Assembly (NCBI RefSeq): GCF_051020765.1
Contig: NC_134932.1
Span: 12,276,001 to 12,340,000, forward strand
Reading direction: 5' to 3'
Origin: Lasioglossum baleicum
Taxonomy: Eukaryota; Arthropoda; Insecta; Hymenoptera; Halictidae
Length of the DNA stretch: 64,000 nt
Positions 10,887-21,810 of the stretch are shown piece by piece (position 1 is the stretch's first letter; each line of letters opens with the position of its first letter). The position numbers were made by a program, and so were the translations under genes. Under the pieces are notes generated by a model. That model was not told the DNA's origin. It ran no database searches and worked only from the letters and a program-made list of their open reading frames with translations.

Positions 10887-12617
10887 AATTAATAGTTTGA
10901 CAATTTTATAGTAAGTATTACAGAGCCAATGGAATGAAAATTTGGTAAAAGAAATGAAGAAATTGCAAATTATCTTGAGAAAGAAAAACATGTCTTTTAA
11001 ATCTATTCGTACTTGTTAAAAAATGATGGATTTTATAGAGTCTTAAAAGCTAATACAATTCCATTGAAATAAGTTCTTTCATATCTATTTGCTATTAGAT
11101 ATGATACTTCTAGTGGGGTCTGCTACAAACTTGCAGTACATTTATCTTGATACTTAGCTATCACTGATAACTGTGTGCAAGCTTTCTAGAGAATTTTTCT
11201 CGAAAGTAGAAGCATTACTGTTCAACTATTAGAATCGTTTCGGATTGACGCGAATGAGCGAATATTATAAAAAATAGTGTACAATATTTTTATATTCAAC
11301 ACTACAGTTGAACTTGATTTATGTGAATCTGTCGGGGAATAATCAAATTATAGAAATCCAAATAACACTACATAAGAAACATATTTTTTATTGCACCGTT
11401 TAATGCAAGAAAGTGTTAATAAAGTTTCAACAATAGAAGCTCTCCCTTACTAACAATATAAGAGCAGTTTGATTTAATAAAGTACAACCTAGTTGTCTTA
11501 ACAAACATGGATTAGCGTTAACAAAACCGATCTCGTTTCTCATGGCACGAGCTTGAATCATGCGCGTCGATCATTTAGGCGGAAAAAGGAAACGCCCATG
11601 GCTTTACCGTGGAGTGAATGCTCTGCAAAGGAGGCGTTAAATGTAACAAAACCATGACATCCGGTGAGCACGGGTCGACACGTGACTCGTTCAATGCTCT
11701 TAAGCCAAGTGCACGATGAAGATGACATTCCCGGCATTGTTAAGCTGCTAAGGCGCTTTGTCCACGTCAGTTTTCTCTCGTCCCTTAACAATGCTATTCG
11801 CACTCCGTGCTTAGCAACTATAATTATTATCCAGAATAGCGAGCACCATTTAGAAATCAACATCTTTTATGTTTGGTATAGGAGGTCTCTTTTTTTATTG
11901 TCAATTGTAAAACGTCGCTAAATGTAGGTCTAAATATTATGATAGATTTGGGAACTTGAATGAGTGTTTAATAGCTTTGTTATATGTATTGTAACTCTGA
12001 CCATGAGATAATTAAATCTATTGAGATTTATTATGCGTTTTGTAGATTTCGGTAACTTAAATGCATTTTTAGAATCACAGTAATTCTAAATTAAAAAGTA
12101 TAGAACCTAGTGCTGAACACTGCAAATTTAAGTTATGTATTTGTGATACATATGGCTGTAACGTAATGGCTGTAACGTAAAACAAAATAGTTTATTTTAT
12201 AATGCAGAAAGTTTAAAGTTTCAGCAGTTTCAGGTCTTGCTCATAGAACTCGATTTTCTATCTATGTACATACTTCTTTCTATCTGGTATTTAAGTTCGC
12301 TTAAGACCGTTATACGTAAAGTCGTACCGGTAGATGGAAAAATGAACGAGAAAGTAAAACGGCCACACAATTATCTTAATGGAGTTGTGGACACCGGTGA
12401 GCACTATCGATTCGATGCGTAAATGCGGCTACGCCACTGTTCTAGCGCGTAATTCTTGCGCGATGGGTAACTGAGAGAAATATCCTACTGGTACAACGAT
12501 AGGAGCTTGAAAAATAATGGCGGCCGCACTTAAGCGATCAGTTCGTACAGCTAAATTGGATTTTATTTTTACGCCAACTCCTTCACTCTTATTTTTTCTA
12601 TTCGTATATTCTGTTGT
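10887..12617. other. Unassigned DNA
   Basis: AT-rich. Overlapping opposite frames at 11558-11921 share no recognisable protein. The 12-base string GGCTGTAACGTA occurs twice in tandem near 12153-12180. No RNA gene. Confidence 0.4.
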
Positions 12618-12621
12618 TTAA

Positions 12622-12839
12622 CCCTTAGAACTCGAATGGTGACTCTGAGGCGCCACTAAAAATTGCTTTATCATTATTCAAAATATTGTTTCCGTTATCA
12701 AATATGTCTGATCTATCTAATCAATTACTAAACATTTAGGTACTTTATAGGTTATTCTTATTCCAATTTCATATCCATAGACCTTAAAAAATCATAGGGA
12801 ATATTCTAGGTCGGAAGAAATGTTTCATTCATTCAAGGG
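12622..12839 (+). mobile_element. CCCTTTGCACTCG-family MITE, complete
   Basis: TTAA at 12618-12621 and 12840-12843 flank a 218-bp element beginning CCCTTAGAACTCGAATGGTG and ending CATTCAAGGG. It contains the family block GACTCTGAGGCGCCACTAAA. Confidence 0.7.
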
Positions 12840-13004
12840 TTAAAAAATAAAGTTTTAACGTTGTTTTAACACCGAAGATCATTCATAACGCTCTGTACGT
12901 TTGTTCAACCATTTCTATTTAATTGATCAGCAATTGCATTGAGCTTATAAATTGGGCGAGATTCGTTGTATTCGAGATTACGAAATTTTTCACTAAATAG
13001 TAGC

Positions 13005-13110
13005 ACGAACTCGACTTGATAACCACTTCGGCTTGATTCGGAAACTTTCGGGTTGCTTCGGCATCCCAATCATATACATACATGTATACAGAGACTACTT
13101 TCCTTATAAA
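13005..13110 (+). repeat. Local direct duplication, copy 1
   Basis: Shares a ~100-bp block with 13283-13385, for example GATTCGGAAACTTTCGGGTT against GATTTGGAAACTCTCGGGCT, and the trailing TACAGAGACTACTTTC. Confidence 0.55.
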
Positions 13111-13282
13111 TAAAATGCATTTGCACGAATTTCTGCATGTATCTAATGAACAAGCAAGTTATTAATCGAATTATTCAATGCCTAAAATGTGAACATATTT
13201 TAACGTATAAAATAGAGTTTGTTGTAAAAACTATTAAGTAATTAAATCTTTACATGCGCGGGATACACCACACGCGACCATC

Positions 13283-13395
13283 TTATTACTCGAGCACTAA
13301 CCACGAACCGCTTTGTTTTGATTTGGAAACTCTCGGGCTGCTTTGGCATCCTTCTCATACGTACGTACTTACAGAGATTACTTTCTTTACACCAC
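13283..13395 (+). repeat. Local direct duplication, copy 2
   Basis: Second copy of the block at 13005-13110, offset by about 278 bp. Neither copy has recognisable function. Confidence 0.55.
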
Positions 13396-13519
13396 CTACC
13401 GGATGAAAATCTTACTGATCAGCTTCGTCTACTGACTACATATGCACTGACAGTACTGACCGTTCGCAAAAACTACAACGTGACGATCGACGATCGACGA
13501 TCGACTCCGTCAAGGTTAA

Positions 13520-14644
13520 GTCTACTCGGCTCCTACTACACCAGTCAAAATGACTGGTTTTATAATTTCATTTAAATTGAATCATTTCATTTTCCGCAAT
13601 AATGTGACGACTTTAACAACGATAACTAAAAGTGTAATATAATGAATTTTATTTTTGTTTACTTTAATCAGAATCAAAATAATTTTGTATCATGTATACT
13701 TATACGAATACCAGTCATTTTGACTAGTACTTTTCAAAATGGAAAAGTATCCCACAATCTATAATCTGTTCACCGAACCTGAAATCGTTTATTAGATATT
13801 TAAGAAGATTTATCGATGTTTTGTAATGAAATTTTATCGCACGCAACGTCATATTCAGGTGGCACAACATAAACATAAACATAGCCGCGATGTAACGTAA
13901 CATACATAAATATAAATAGTCATCGATGTTGTTTCACACTCGGACATTTTGTATCCCATAGTGGTTGGAATAGGGCCTAATTCTTTTTTATACATATAAC
14001 GATATTTTACAAGCCCTACAAATGGCAAAACGATTGGAAATCTCTGAATTGTTGTAAAAAGTGAACAATATGTGTACCAATGAAATACTCTGATATGGAG
14101 AATGGCGAGCTGTATGAGCATGAAGAAGGTGAATCAGAAGAAAATGAAATTGAACCGTATAGTGATAATTAGACTGCGGATCTTTATGCAAAATAAAAAA
14201 TATTTGCATTGATTGCTGGACATAGGAGCCAAATAAGAATTGTATTCTTCTTTTAATTATCCTATTAAGCTGAAACTAATACATTGATGTCCTTAAATAT
14301 TTTTAACATGCCCACTGTTTTAAATTGTACGTACCCATTTCTGTTATAAATGCATAAAATCCGCAGTCTTGTGGTAATAGTGATGATGTGATAATGAAGT
14401 GATAATGAGATTATAGACGAAGAAAATGTTCAGGAGTCCTTGGTAAGTGATTAGTTATTACAGTAGTTATTATTAGTATAATTATATTATTATAGTTGTC
14501 ATTGTATAGTAGTTATAATTCCATGACATGGAACTCCTCTTTTGTAAGAAAATGAATATAAAAATATTCTATTATTGCGTATTTTTTAAAGACTGGTTTT
14601 AATAGAAATAGCTTCGTCTTAACTGTTAGTAGTTCTATTTAGTG
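13520..14644 (+). mobile_element. piggyBac-like element, internally deleted
   Basis: TTAA at 13516-13519 and 14645-14648 flank it. The left end has the palindrome CCAGTCAAAATGACTGG; the right end reads CTTCGTCTTAACTGTTAGTA, both as in other copies (23217, 52570). Between 14096 and 14420 there is a remnant of an acidic N-terminal ORF (GESEENEIEPYSDN, then DEENVQESL) typical of piggyBac transposase N-termini. The catalytic domain is missing. The ORF is split by a hAT MITE at 14170-14370. Confidence 0.72.
14170..14370 (-). mobile_element. hAT MITE nested in the piggyBac copy
   Basis: Ends TAGACTGCGGATCTTTATGC and GCATAAAATCCGCAGTCTT. Flanked by GTGATAAT (14162-14169) and GTGGTAAT (14371-14378), an 8-bp duplication with one change. 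Its interior is the reverse complement of the MITE at 51855-52056. Confidence 0.8.
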
Positions 14645-14648
14645 TTAA

Positions 14649-15079
14649 TGTTCATTGCCGTATTTAAGACGGCATTTAATGTAGAACTTGTTTCACTCTC
14701 ATACAGTGATTTATTCACGTTGGTCTCTGTTTTATCACTTATTTTCTATTATCGCATCGGCGGGCGTGTTGCAACAAGGCCGTTCAGTTGGTTCAGGTTG
14801 TAACAGAGGTAACGCACAAAATGAACAATCCACTCATCAGAGACGCCACGTGAGCCGCACGTGCCAGGAGCGTGCCAGAACAACTGGTACCCCGTCGCTT
14901 CTGGCACCATGTGTGCCGATGAATATGCACGCGTGCTACCCAAGCGTTTCCTCTTTTCTACTATAAGATTATTCTGTAGATCGTAGGTGTTACCCTTTCC
15001 TCCTTGTTTTCAGTTAATTCTTTTGTTGACCAACTCTATGCAAATGATTTCCACTTGTCCTAACTCTGGAATGTTTTTT
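14649..15079. other. Unassigned DNA
   Basis: A plus frame and an opposing minus frame overlap at 14688-14966; neither is recognised. No RNA gene. Confidence 0.35.
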
Positions 15080-15701
15080 CAGAAACCAAAATCATTATTA
15101 ACGTACCCAAGAGCTACAAGTGGTTAAATGTGGTGAAAATCATAGTTTTTCGCGACTTTTGGTCAGTCTCTGCTTAAAATCCAGATTCTTACATCTTCCG
15201 ATGCGTGTCGTTTTTTTCTGCGTCAACCTATTTCGATGAAATTTTCAGCATGTATACATATAAGTAACATACATCTACGAAACACATATTTTAAATTTTC
15301 CACGCATACGAAAATGTAGGAGTAGTCTTTCAAAACTGAAAGTTCATCCATATACAGTATGTATGGTCAGAGTGAGCAAGCAAAATGTAAACAAATGGTG
15401 GGCCTGTCCCGGCTTACGTTGCCGCAGAGTGTGCAGAAATACGGAAAATTCAATACAGTATTAGCGATAGTTTTTCGAAAATATCTCGAAAACTAAAATC
15501 GAGCGGCGCTAATATGTATAGGAAAAAGTTGTTCAGAATGATGAGTTTGACAACATATTTAAATTTCATCAAAATCGGTGAGGAAGCCCTGAAAGTAAAT
15601 AATTACCATCAATTCTTCTACTTGCTCAAAAAAAAGTCAGGTCATTTGGTTCGATCATAAAAAAGTTTTAAAGTGCGTTCAAATACTTTCGTGGTTCACT
15701 G
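15080..15701 (-). mobile_element. Tc1/mariner-type element relic
   Basis: The right terminus (reverse complement CAGTGAACCACGAAAGTATT) abuts TA at 15702-15703 and matches the left terminus at 24025. 15095-15320 is an inverted copy of 24700-24990 (for example GATGCGTGTCGTTTTTTTCT). Part of the middle carries another repeat (see 6330). No transposase. Confidence 0.55.
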
Positions 15702-15789
15702 TATATCAGAAATAGTATGTAGAGTATTAGAGACACGTGTATTTGAGTTAGTATGTTACCATATGCATAGACAAATCACGCAAGTTCGA

Positions 15790-16218
15790 AATACTTTTAT
15801 ACAATTGATTTATGTGAAGCTATGGTAGCTGTGGAGGAATTTTCTTGAAAAATACACAAATTAAGATATTCTAAATGAGTCGACGATTTGCAAAAATGAT
15901 TTGGACGAAAGCTATTGAAAACATTCGGAAAGATATTGATGACAATGATGTCTTCTGTATGTCCGTGGATGTAGCAACGGATGTAACGGACGTCAACGGA
16001 TACGTAGGCAAGCTTTGTGAAAATGAAAAAACGCAACCTCATTTGTTAGCTTGCAAACAATAAGATTTAACCGATAAGAGGCACAATTTTACAAGTGATA
16101 ATTTAGAAAAAACAATTGTTGTACTCAAGTATTGTACTTTAATTTACAACAGATAAATCTTTCGCATATATCTTACATGTTTCCACATATTATATCTAGA
16201 TAATAATTCGCTGTCGAA
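15790..16218 (+). pseudogene. hAT transposase relic (internally deleted element)
   Basis: The plus strand encodes ENIRKDIDDNDV, then a disrupted form of the SVDETTD motif (SVDVATDVTDVNGY), then KLCENEKTQPHLLACKQ and a stop. The first aspartate of the hAT catalytic triad lies in that motif in intact relatives. The sequence then jumps to the element's 3' end (TTCGCTGTCGA, near 16218), as in the copies at 35.2 and 39.9 kb. The central and C-terminal catalytic regions are absent, so it cannot be active. Confidence 0.65.
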
Positions 16219-16706
16219 TGATAATCCTAAAAATGTTAGTTTAAAGAGCCGCAGGACGAGGACCAATAAGGGTCGACCCGCATTTTCGACAGAAACCCTG
16301 CCACTCAACTTTGAAACTTTTAAAGATACAATGATAAACAACTTGAAATACAGCTTCAAGTCATACATAACAGTGCGACTGGACAATGAGTGCGACCAAC
16401 TGCCGAGCTGACACCATGTCCTTGATGGCATATGGGGCAGAGTCGATGATCTTGTACTTAATGCTTCATGCTTTGTGTCCCCTGCGCTATGAACTTCGAG
16501 GGTCACTTGAAAAAGTAAAGCCGCTGCTTGAAATGGATCGTCGGTTCCGATACTTATCCGATACCGTAGTTAGCCTAAAATGTTAGCCAAAAATTGCAAA
16601 TAGTAAAGACAGTATTGAGCAAACGTTACTCAGAATGACAAAGAAGTTTTATTATTTGTTATTCGCGAATAGTGCTAATTAATTTATTCATTATTTCATT
16701 CGTTGT
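16219..16706. other. Unassigned DNA
   Basis: Minus frame 16144-16506 and plus frame 16386-16586 overlap; no domain recognised and no RNA gene. Confidence 0.35.
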
Positions 16707-16710
16707 TTAA

Positions 16711-16857
16711 CCCTTTGCAGTCGGAGCTATTTTAACTCGAAAATGAAATATTTCTTCCTGGCTATTCCATTCCCTATGATTTCTGAAATTTTATGGATAT
16801 GAAATTGGTATACCTCGCACAATATCTAAATGTTTAGTAATTACTAATTTTTAGTTT
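16711..16857 (-). mobile_element. CCCTTTGCACTCG-family MITE, truncated
   Basis: TTAA at 16707-16710, then CCCTTTGCAGTCGGAGCTAT and GAAATATTTCTTCC. The copy stops after the TAGTAATTACTAA block. Confidence 0.6.
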
Positions 16858-17820
16858 TGAATTCGTTTCATCCTCTAAATATGGTAACAAAAAATATGTG
16901 TTCCTATTTGTAAATCAAGGCGACCTCGATTTCGAAATGAAAACAAACTGTTTTCGAAATTTTTTTTCACTGATATCTATTGTGCACTCCATACCCTGCA
17001 ACTCTTGTTGGTAAACTTTGTTTAGTCAGATGGCTGCAAGTGGGTGAAAAATCGTGCGTCACGTTAGAGGGAACATCCTGTATAAATAAGAAAAAAAGAA
17101 AAAAGAGAAAAAGGTAACGAAACAAAGAAACAATATAGACATGAAAATGAAAAAGAAATATCAAAATTAAAAGGGACTCACGTTCTTCCTTGATCGGAAA
17201 ACATCTTGGTCTTTCAATCTTCCGTTCTACAACAAAAGGAAAAGAATGAACTAATTAAGTCGATTAAAATAAATCGGCGTACAACATAAATATAATCAAA
17301 CAAAATATAATGAAATTTGCATGAAACAAATCGAATGTGAAATAAACCAGAAAGAAAATAAAGACAGGGAGAAAGAAAGAGAGAGAGAGAGAGGATAAAA
17401 TAAATAATAAAATCTATTAAAATGATTGTCTTGAACGGAATAAGCTGTTAAATCATATTATTCCTTAACCTGATTATTATAACGTGTGTTTTACTGTCAC
17501 GTTTAAGTTTCTATCGTCAGATTTTAGAAGTGGTTGAACAACGTACTGTTTGACGTTTGTGAAACACCATAACGTTTTTATAGGACATCCTGTTAGTCGT
17601 GTTTCAACCTTTCAGTACACTTTTCTCGCTCGGCGGTCCTAAATAATTTACCTGCGAACAAGTTTACCTCGTTCAACGTGACCCCACCTGCGCAATCACA
17701 AATTATACCTGCGTAATATAATATAAACGAATTGGTGCTTTAAACATTACAATTATTAAACATCAAAGTTATTAGTGTACACAATATTTGAATGCACGTA
17801 CGAACAACGATGTTTTTTGA
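16858..17820. other. Unassigned DNA with a GA microsatellite
   Basis: An A/G-rich stretch at 17085-17165 and a short (GA)n run near 17379-17393. A string resembling a transposon end, GGACATCCTGTTA, is at 17583. Nothing coding seen. Confidence 0.4.
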
Positions 17821-18050
17821 GGGGGTAAACTCGTTTCCAGGATTGCAAGGGTGTGGGATCCGCCTTCTCATTTCTCGATAATGCAAATACGGGGTTTTTC
17901 AGTAGTCAAACACGTTAGAGATAAAAAAGATCAAAAGTCCTAGTTTTACGTTTACAAGGCGTAATTTGCATTACTTGGCAGCATGTAGCAGTCGCAGCTT
18001 TATGCTTCCGAATAATGCAAATTGCACTGTCTCTGATTATGTTCACCGAA
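17821..18050 (+). repeat. Dispersed repeat D, copy 1
   Basis: Starts GGGGGTAAACTCGTTTCCAG and contains CGCCTTCTCATTTCTCGATA. It ends with two opposed AATAATGCAAAT-type blocks that could form a hairpin. Copies at 39468 (partial) and 63608 (with insertion). Confidence 0.6.
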
Positions 18051-18894
18051 CAATGTAAATCGTCTCGCTTCTCAATGTTAAAGTAGAAAATTGTTCTTTA
18101 TTAATGTTTATTAAAGAACAGTGATCGCTTCAGTGAACGGAATAGGTGAAACTTTTGCGTGCACAAAATTCACGCGACATTCAATGTGTTAAAAAAGTTA
18201 TTCCGTTCTAAACAATGCCCGAACACTATCAAGAGTCACCGTATACGAAATTGTATGTTACTTGAGCTGCTGTATCGCCCTGAAAGTCACCGACATTGTT
18301 CTCCCGTTTGATTGTAAACGTATTCGAACGTATTTTTTCCGGCAACACTGGACCCTCTGTTATCGACCACACACGTAATCGTAAGTTTGTATGAGCGCGG
18401 TTTAAACGGTGTTTAGTTCCCATCAAGAGCCACTTAATCTCCGATCGCGTAAACTCGCGCAATAATGGGGAACGCGTGGCCGAGAGGGGCACACGTGATT
18501 ACGCCCGGCGAAACATCGGTCGAGGAGTCACGTGGCGTTGGAAAAACGGCCGGAACATGAACGCATGCCACACGATAGATGGCTCGCCATCGAAAAACCG
18601 AACCGCAGACCCGAAAAGACCCACGAGCACCACCGACCAACGAAAACAACCCCGAGTCACGCGTTCCCACGTACATGCAACGCGAGACCAGCTCCAACCC
18701 CTACGAGTTTTCGTATCGTTTCAGATTACACGTTATTTTGCTGTTACATATTGCTCTTATGGCTGCGTGTTTGTCGAGGCTCGTGATCGAATCGACCAGA
18801 CAGCTCGAGATTTCAGAGCTTTCTCCCATCGAAACGTTTATCATTGAATTATTTTTATGTTCAAACTCGCACAAAAGTATGTCGATACTTATCA
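18051..18894. other. CpG-rich block without a supported gene
   Basis: 18430-18820 is CpG-rich. Long frames exist on both strands, but none shows a domain, consistent with composition alone. Confidence 0.35.
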
Positions 18895-18895
18895 T

Positions 18896-19088
18896 TGGAC
18901 CGCGGATTTTATGCTTGACAAAGATGAGTGGGTGTTGTTTCAAACAGTAAAGAAATGTCTTTAATAATGCTGTGTTGTATTATTTGCTGCCTATTAAACA
19001 TATTAAAAATGAAAATAATTTTCTACTTCGTTCCATTTGTTGCAATTCGGGTAGAAAATTTTTATTTTACATAAAGATCCGCAGTCTA
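18896..19088. mobile_element. hAT MITE, second interior subtype
   Basis: Ends TGGACCGCGGATTTTATGCT and TAAAGATCCGCAGTCTA. The interior (ATTAAACATATTAAAAATGA, TTGCAATTCGGGTAGAAA) differs from the 14170/51855 subtype and recurs at 28000-28100, 29095-29150 and 53905-53975. The flanking 8-bp duplication has decayed to 5/8. Confidence 0.65.
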
Positions 19089-19478
19089 ATTATCTCTCTC
19101 TCATCTGTATGAGAAATCTTTCAAGTATAATTTATTTTATCATTGTTAAATCTTGTTACAAGTATACAGTCAGTCAAGAAGGTCTCTTTCTTTCTGAGAT
19201 GTTAGAAGGTTCGGTTTACTGGCTCGTGTATAAAAAAGAACTTTCGAAAACTTGCAGAAAACATTCTATACGTTGTTTGTTTACAACTTTTATATATAAA
19301 ACTAAATATATAAAAACTATTAACATCAGAACGTCAGAATTAAAATCAGAATTCTTGATATCATTCGACCCTACATGAACCAACTTCCGCTACGAACAAT
19401 AATAAATAAATAGTTTTTAAACTAAATCGATATTCCGTTCATACAAATCTACATTTACATAAATAGGCTATTAATTAA

Positions 19479-19649
19479 CCCTTAGCATGTGTTGCTATTT
19501 ATCTAATCAATTACTAAACATTTGGGTATTGTACGAGGTATTATACCATTTTCATATCCATGAAATTTTAAAAATCATAGGGAATGGAAATATTCTAGGT
19601 CGAAAGAAATGTTTAATTTTCAAATTAAAATAGCTCCGAGTGCAAAGGG
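19479..19649 (+). mobile_element. CCCTTTGCACTCG-family MITE, internal deletion
   Basis: TTAA at 19475-19478 and 19650-19653. Starts CCCTTAGCATGTG and ends CCGAGTGCAAAGGG. At 171 bp it lacks the first interior block (AAAAATTGCTG). Confidence 0.7.
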
Positions 19650-19653
19650 TTAA

Positions 19654-20520
19654 TTTTCTGTTATACGTTCCACGTTTACAGTTATTTCTTACACTTCTAG
19701 TATGACGTTTTACAAAATATTGGTACTTTGTAGATCGTACACAAAATACGTAATCTTATCGAGAATCAGCCTCTTCAGACGCACTGTAGTAGCTATTATC
19801 TCGCTTCAACCGGTGTGTTAACTGGAATGGAAACTATCGAAAAGGAGGTCGACTCTACACAGAGCACGTTATCAGATAGAAAAATTTTGTAACTTATGCG
19901 TCTACCGTGATTCATTGTGTAAGCAGTTGTTCTTGTTATTATAAATATAAGCTATCAAATAACAATCGGAGAAATCGTTGAAGAATCATCAGTTCACGAG
20001 TCAAAGAAATGACAAATAACGTTTATTTATTTATTACTGTTTTTCATTAAAATCTTCATCACAACATTTTTATAGTAAGAAACAGAAATCGTATTTACAC
20101 TTACACTTCTCCATTCTTGTCTTTTGATGCTTTTTATGTACCTGCCTGTGTAAGTGATAGTACAAATATTAAATATTCACCAAACTTATAAAACTGTCCT
20201 TAAGGGAGTGTTTCATTATTTTGTACATATTGTTATCAATACTAAATGTGTAAAAACACAATCTCCTTCTTAAACCCGTACGTCATTATGCAACATTTTA
20301 AGAAGTTTTATAAAATTGTAATTGTCGGACTTTTTATTGCAACATTTTAACCCCTTGTCTCAAAATGGCGCTTCACAGACGTCGTGGGTTTCTAAATATC
20401 AGCAAAAAGTTCATTATTTACTGTTATTGTTAGTGTATTATTATAGTTATTAGTACTGTCATTACTATTACTATTATTTACGATTGTTATTATTGTTAGT
20501 GTGCACTATTATTGGTACCA
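19654..20520. other. Unassigned AT-rich DNA
   Basis: No gene. Positions 20420-20510 are a simple run of ATTATTGTTA-like units. Confidence 0.4.
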
Positions 20521-20524
20521 CGCA

Positions 20525-20695
20525 ATGGGAAAGTTAAATAAGTTGACGAATTTTGAAAAAGGTCAAATAATGGCACTTTCCTCCGTCGGGAAAAGTAGGT
20601 AAAAGAGGAATAGCCAGAACCCAAAAGCGATTGGATCATGTTGTTCGAAATTTTCTGGCGAATCCAGAAAAATATGGGAAGACAAAGGTTCTTAT
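20525..20695 (+). pseudogene. Tc1/Tc3-like transposase N-terminus, frameshifted
   Basis: ATG at 20525 opens MGKLNKLTNFEKGQIMALSS followed by VGKSR and a stop. The next frame continues KRGIARTQKRLDHVVRNF and LANPEKYGKT. This is the helix-turn-helix DNA-binding region of Tc1/Tc3-type transposases (LT.FE.GQI.AL, then VV.NFL.NPEKYGK). One frameshift separates the halves and the DDE domain is missing. Confidence 0.65.
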
Positions 20696-20739
20696 ATTTT
20701 CCTGTTTGTAACATGAATAAACTTTTATTAAGTGGTTTA

Positions 20740-21535
20740 AGATTTTCCGCCCCGTTACGTGAAACGGGCGGGGTTCTACTGTATACATATAAGAATTAAT
20801 ATTATAGGAAAATCAGTGTAAACCCCGCAATATTTCCTCGGTAAGCGACCGTTTGCCCGCGTTTAAGAAATTAACCTCTTCCTCGCAATGGTCCCACGAG
20901 TATACCCGAAAGATTAGAACAAGGGAAAAGGATAAAGAGCGAGCGGTCCAGGTAAAAAATGGGACTATCGATCAAACCTCAAGTTCGAAACATTAGACCG
21001 GAAATGGACCGATTTCAATCGCTCACGAGCGAGAGGAAAAAAGTCGTAACGCCGTAATAGCGACGGGGTGAGATAGCGGTAACTTGATGCCGATGCGCTC
21101 GACGCGTGCCCGAACAGCCCTGGAACAGGAACAGTAACAGTTCCTTTCCCAGAGATACTTTACGCGCCACTTGCCTTCTTCGTGTGTCCTCGCCCGGTGC
21201 GTTTTATCGGCGCATTAATTTTCGCGGCTGTAACGTCTCTCGCGGTGAAAAGCCACTTCGCGTCCCGCCATTTGCCAACTTTTCACGCGACGACGCTCCG
21301 TACCTTGCATCGCGACCAAGTTACGGCGCGGCGCGGGCGCCGCAACCGTCCTGTCAACGTACACCGGAATGCGTCCGACCCGCTGCTGCCTTGAATTATT
21401 CACTTAGCAACCCGATGACGGATTTCACCAGTCCCGCATTCAAGGAATCTAATTGAGAAACTTACAGTGTTGCAGTTCACACACCCTGTGCTATGTCAAA
21501 TTCACGTGACTCGTCATCCACGTCGAATGGTACAT
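20740..21535. other. CpG-rich block without a supported gene
   Basis: 20850-21480 is CpG-rich. Overlapping plus and minus frames near 21106-21456 show no domain. Could be a promoter-type island or part of an unidentified gene. Confidence 0.35.
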
Positions 21536-21539
21536 CACA

Positions 21540-21619
21540 CAGTGGGCGAGGAGCCCGCTTTTTGCGGTCAAAAGTCGATTTTGCAAGTTTAATGTATTGA
21601 AACAATTTTTTCTCTATAA
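21540..21619 (+). repeat. Dispersed repeat unit B, copy 2
   Basis: CAGTGGGCGAGGAGCCCGCT to CTCTATAA, matching 8406-8487. It is joined almost directly (4 bp) to unit A. Confidence 0.65.
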
Positions 21620-21623
21620 GCTT

Positions 21624-21810
21624 TTGTCAATGAGGGCTATTAGGGGACGATATATTTTTCTTCGCTCACAGATTTCTACGCGAGCCGTTGACTTTCGACT
21701 TGTGAGCAGTAATTTCGCTTAACCTAGACTTACCCGTCTAAATTCTATATAGCGAAACCGTACAAATTTCTTTTGACGATCGCGGAAACCTTTTATACAT
21801 CTTCCATGGA
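21624..21810 (+). repeat. Dispersed repeat unit A, copy 2
   Basis: Nearly identical to 8046-8236 across ~187 bp in the same orientation. Identity stops sharply after CATCTTCCATGGA in both copies. Confidence 0.75.
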
